From contig BSYQ01000001.1 in the NCBI GenBank assembly GCA_030272585.1, positions 4,898,001-4,962,000 of the forward strand: 64,000 nucleotides of DNA, written 5' to 3'. The translations under genes and the position numbers were made by a program. This DNA is from Bryopsis sp. KO-2023 (taxonomy: Eukaryota > Chlorophyta > Ulvophyceae > Bryopsidales > Bryopsidaceae). Below are positions 63,990-64,000 of the stretch, in pieces. Positions within the stretch are counted from its first letter, which is position 1, and the number at the start of each line of letters is the position of its first letter. A model generated the notes under the pieces. The model was not told where the DNA came from. It saw only the letters and a program-made list of their open reading frames with translations, and searched no databases.

Positions 63990-64000
63990 ATTTGCATGTA

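Larger units (their letters stand above)
61932..64000 (-). mobile_element. LTR element 4 (3' end only), inserted in element 3
   Basis: 3' LTR 61932-62105, a 15-bp C run (poly-G on the sense strand) at 62112-62126 as a purine tract, and a sense ORF of 577 aa next to it. The rest lies beyond the window. The LTR resembles those of elements A and B in size and in the TGTAAAATTAATTCTC segment. Confidence 0.75.

Overview
The window is nuclear DNA of a plant-lineage eukaryote. The evidence is spliced genes with GT-AG introns, a nuclear gene for plastid ribosomal protein L21 with a transit-like leader, a PEX16 gene, a DUF6816-like probable plastid protein, and many Ty3/Gypsy LTR retrotransposons, one of them a chromovirus. 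A streptophyte alga such as Chara fits best; this is inferred from gene content, and no species marker was seen.

Layout. 1-11964: a Ty3/Gypsy element on the minus strand (element 1). Its left end lies outside the window and its two LTRs appear identical. It encodes gag-protease, RT-RNase H and integrase, with three extra ORFs, one of them between RNase H and integrase. 12.1-32.6 kb: the host gene island, with a secreted proline-rich acidic protein, a possible small gene, RPL21 (-), an uncharacterised eight-exon gene (+), a single-pass membrane protein (-), a BTB/BACK-like protein (-), an uncharacterised probable plastid protein (+), the DUF6816-like protein (-) and PEX16 (+). 34.4-37.7 kb: a host gene cut in one exon by two mobile elements 14 bp apart, a TIR element (M1) and a small LTR element with a 5-bp target duplication. 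38.0-39.6 kb: a Kelch-repeat gene (-). 40.0-44.0 kb: repeats, including two more TIR elements (M2, M3; M3 carries an AP2-like coding segment), a degenerate Gypsy RT fragment and a tRNA-like unit. 44.1-47.8 kb: a small ORF and a broken acidic/basic reading frame between inverted GATACCC-type repeats. 47.9-64.0 kb: a pile of Ty3/Gypsy elements. A is truncated, B is a chromovirus with one frameshift in RT, element 3 is gag-protease with a canonical -1 slippery site, and element 4 (-) is inserted into element 3 and continues past the window end.

Main hunt results. (1) The last ORF before the 3' LTR of element 1 and of element 4 share an architecture: N-terminal coiled coil, charged linker, and a C-terminal CxxC-x12-CxxHxxC ... 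CxxCR domain. The two elements have very different LTRs. I recognise no known family for this domain. (2) Elements 1 and 3 are mosaics of CpG-rich blocks (LTR, gag N-terminal half, accessory ORFs) and almost CpG-free blocks (rest of gag, protease, pol). One stretch of about 1.08 kb of open frame has no CpG. (3) An AP2-like domain lies inside a TIR-bounded element. (4) The reading frame of the doubly hit host exon is restored exactly when both inserts are left out.

Exon structures were worked out by hand from splice consensus, reading phase and protein plausibility, without transcripts. Gene ends are less certain than gene cores.
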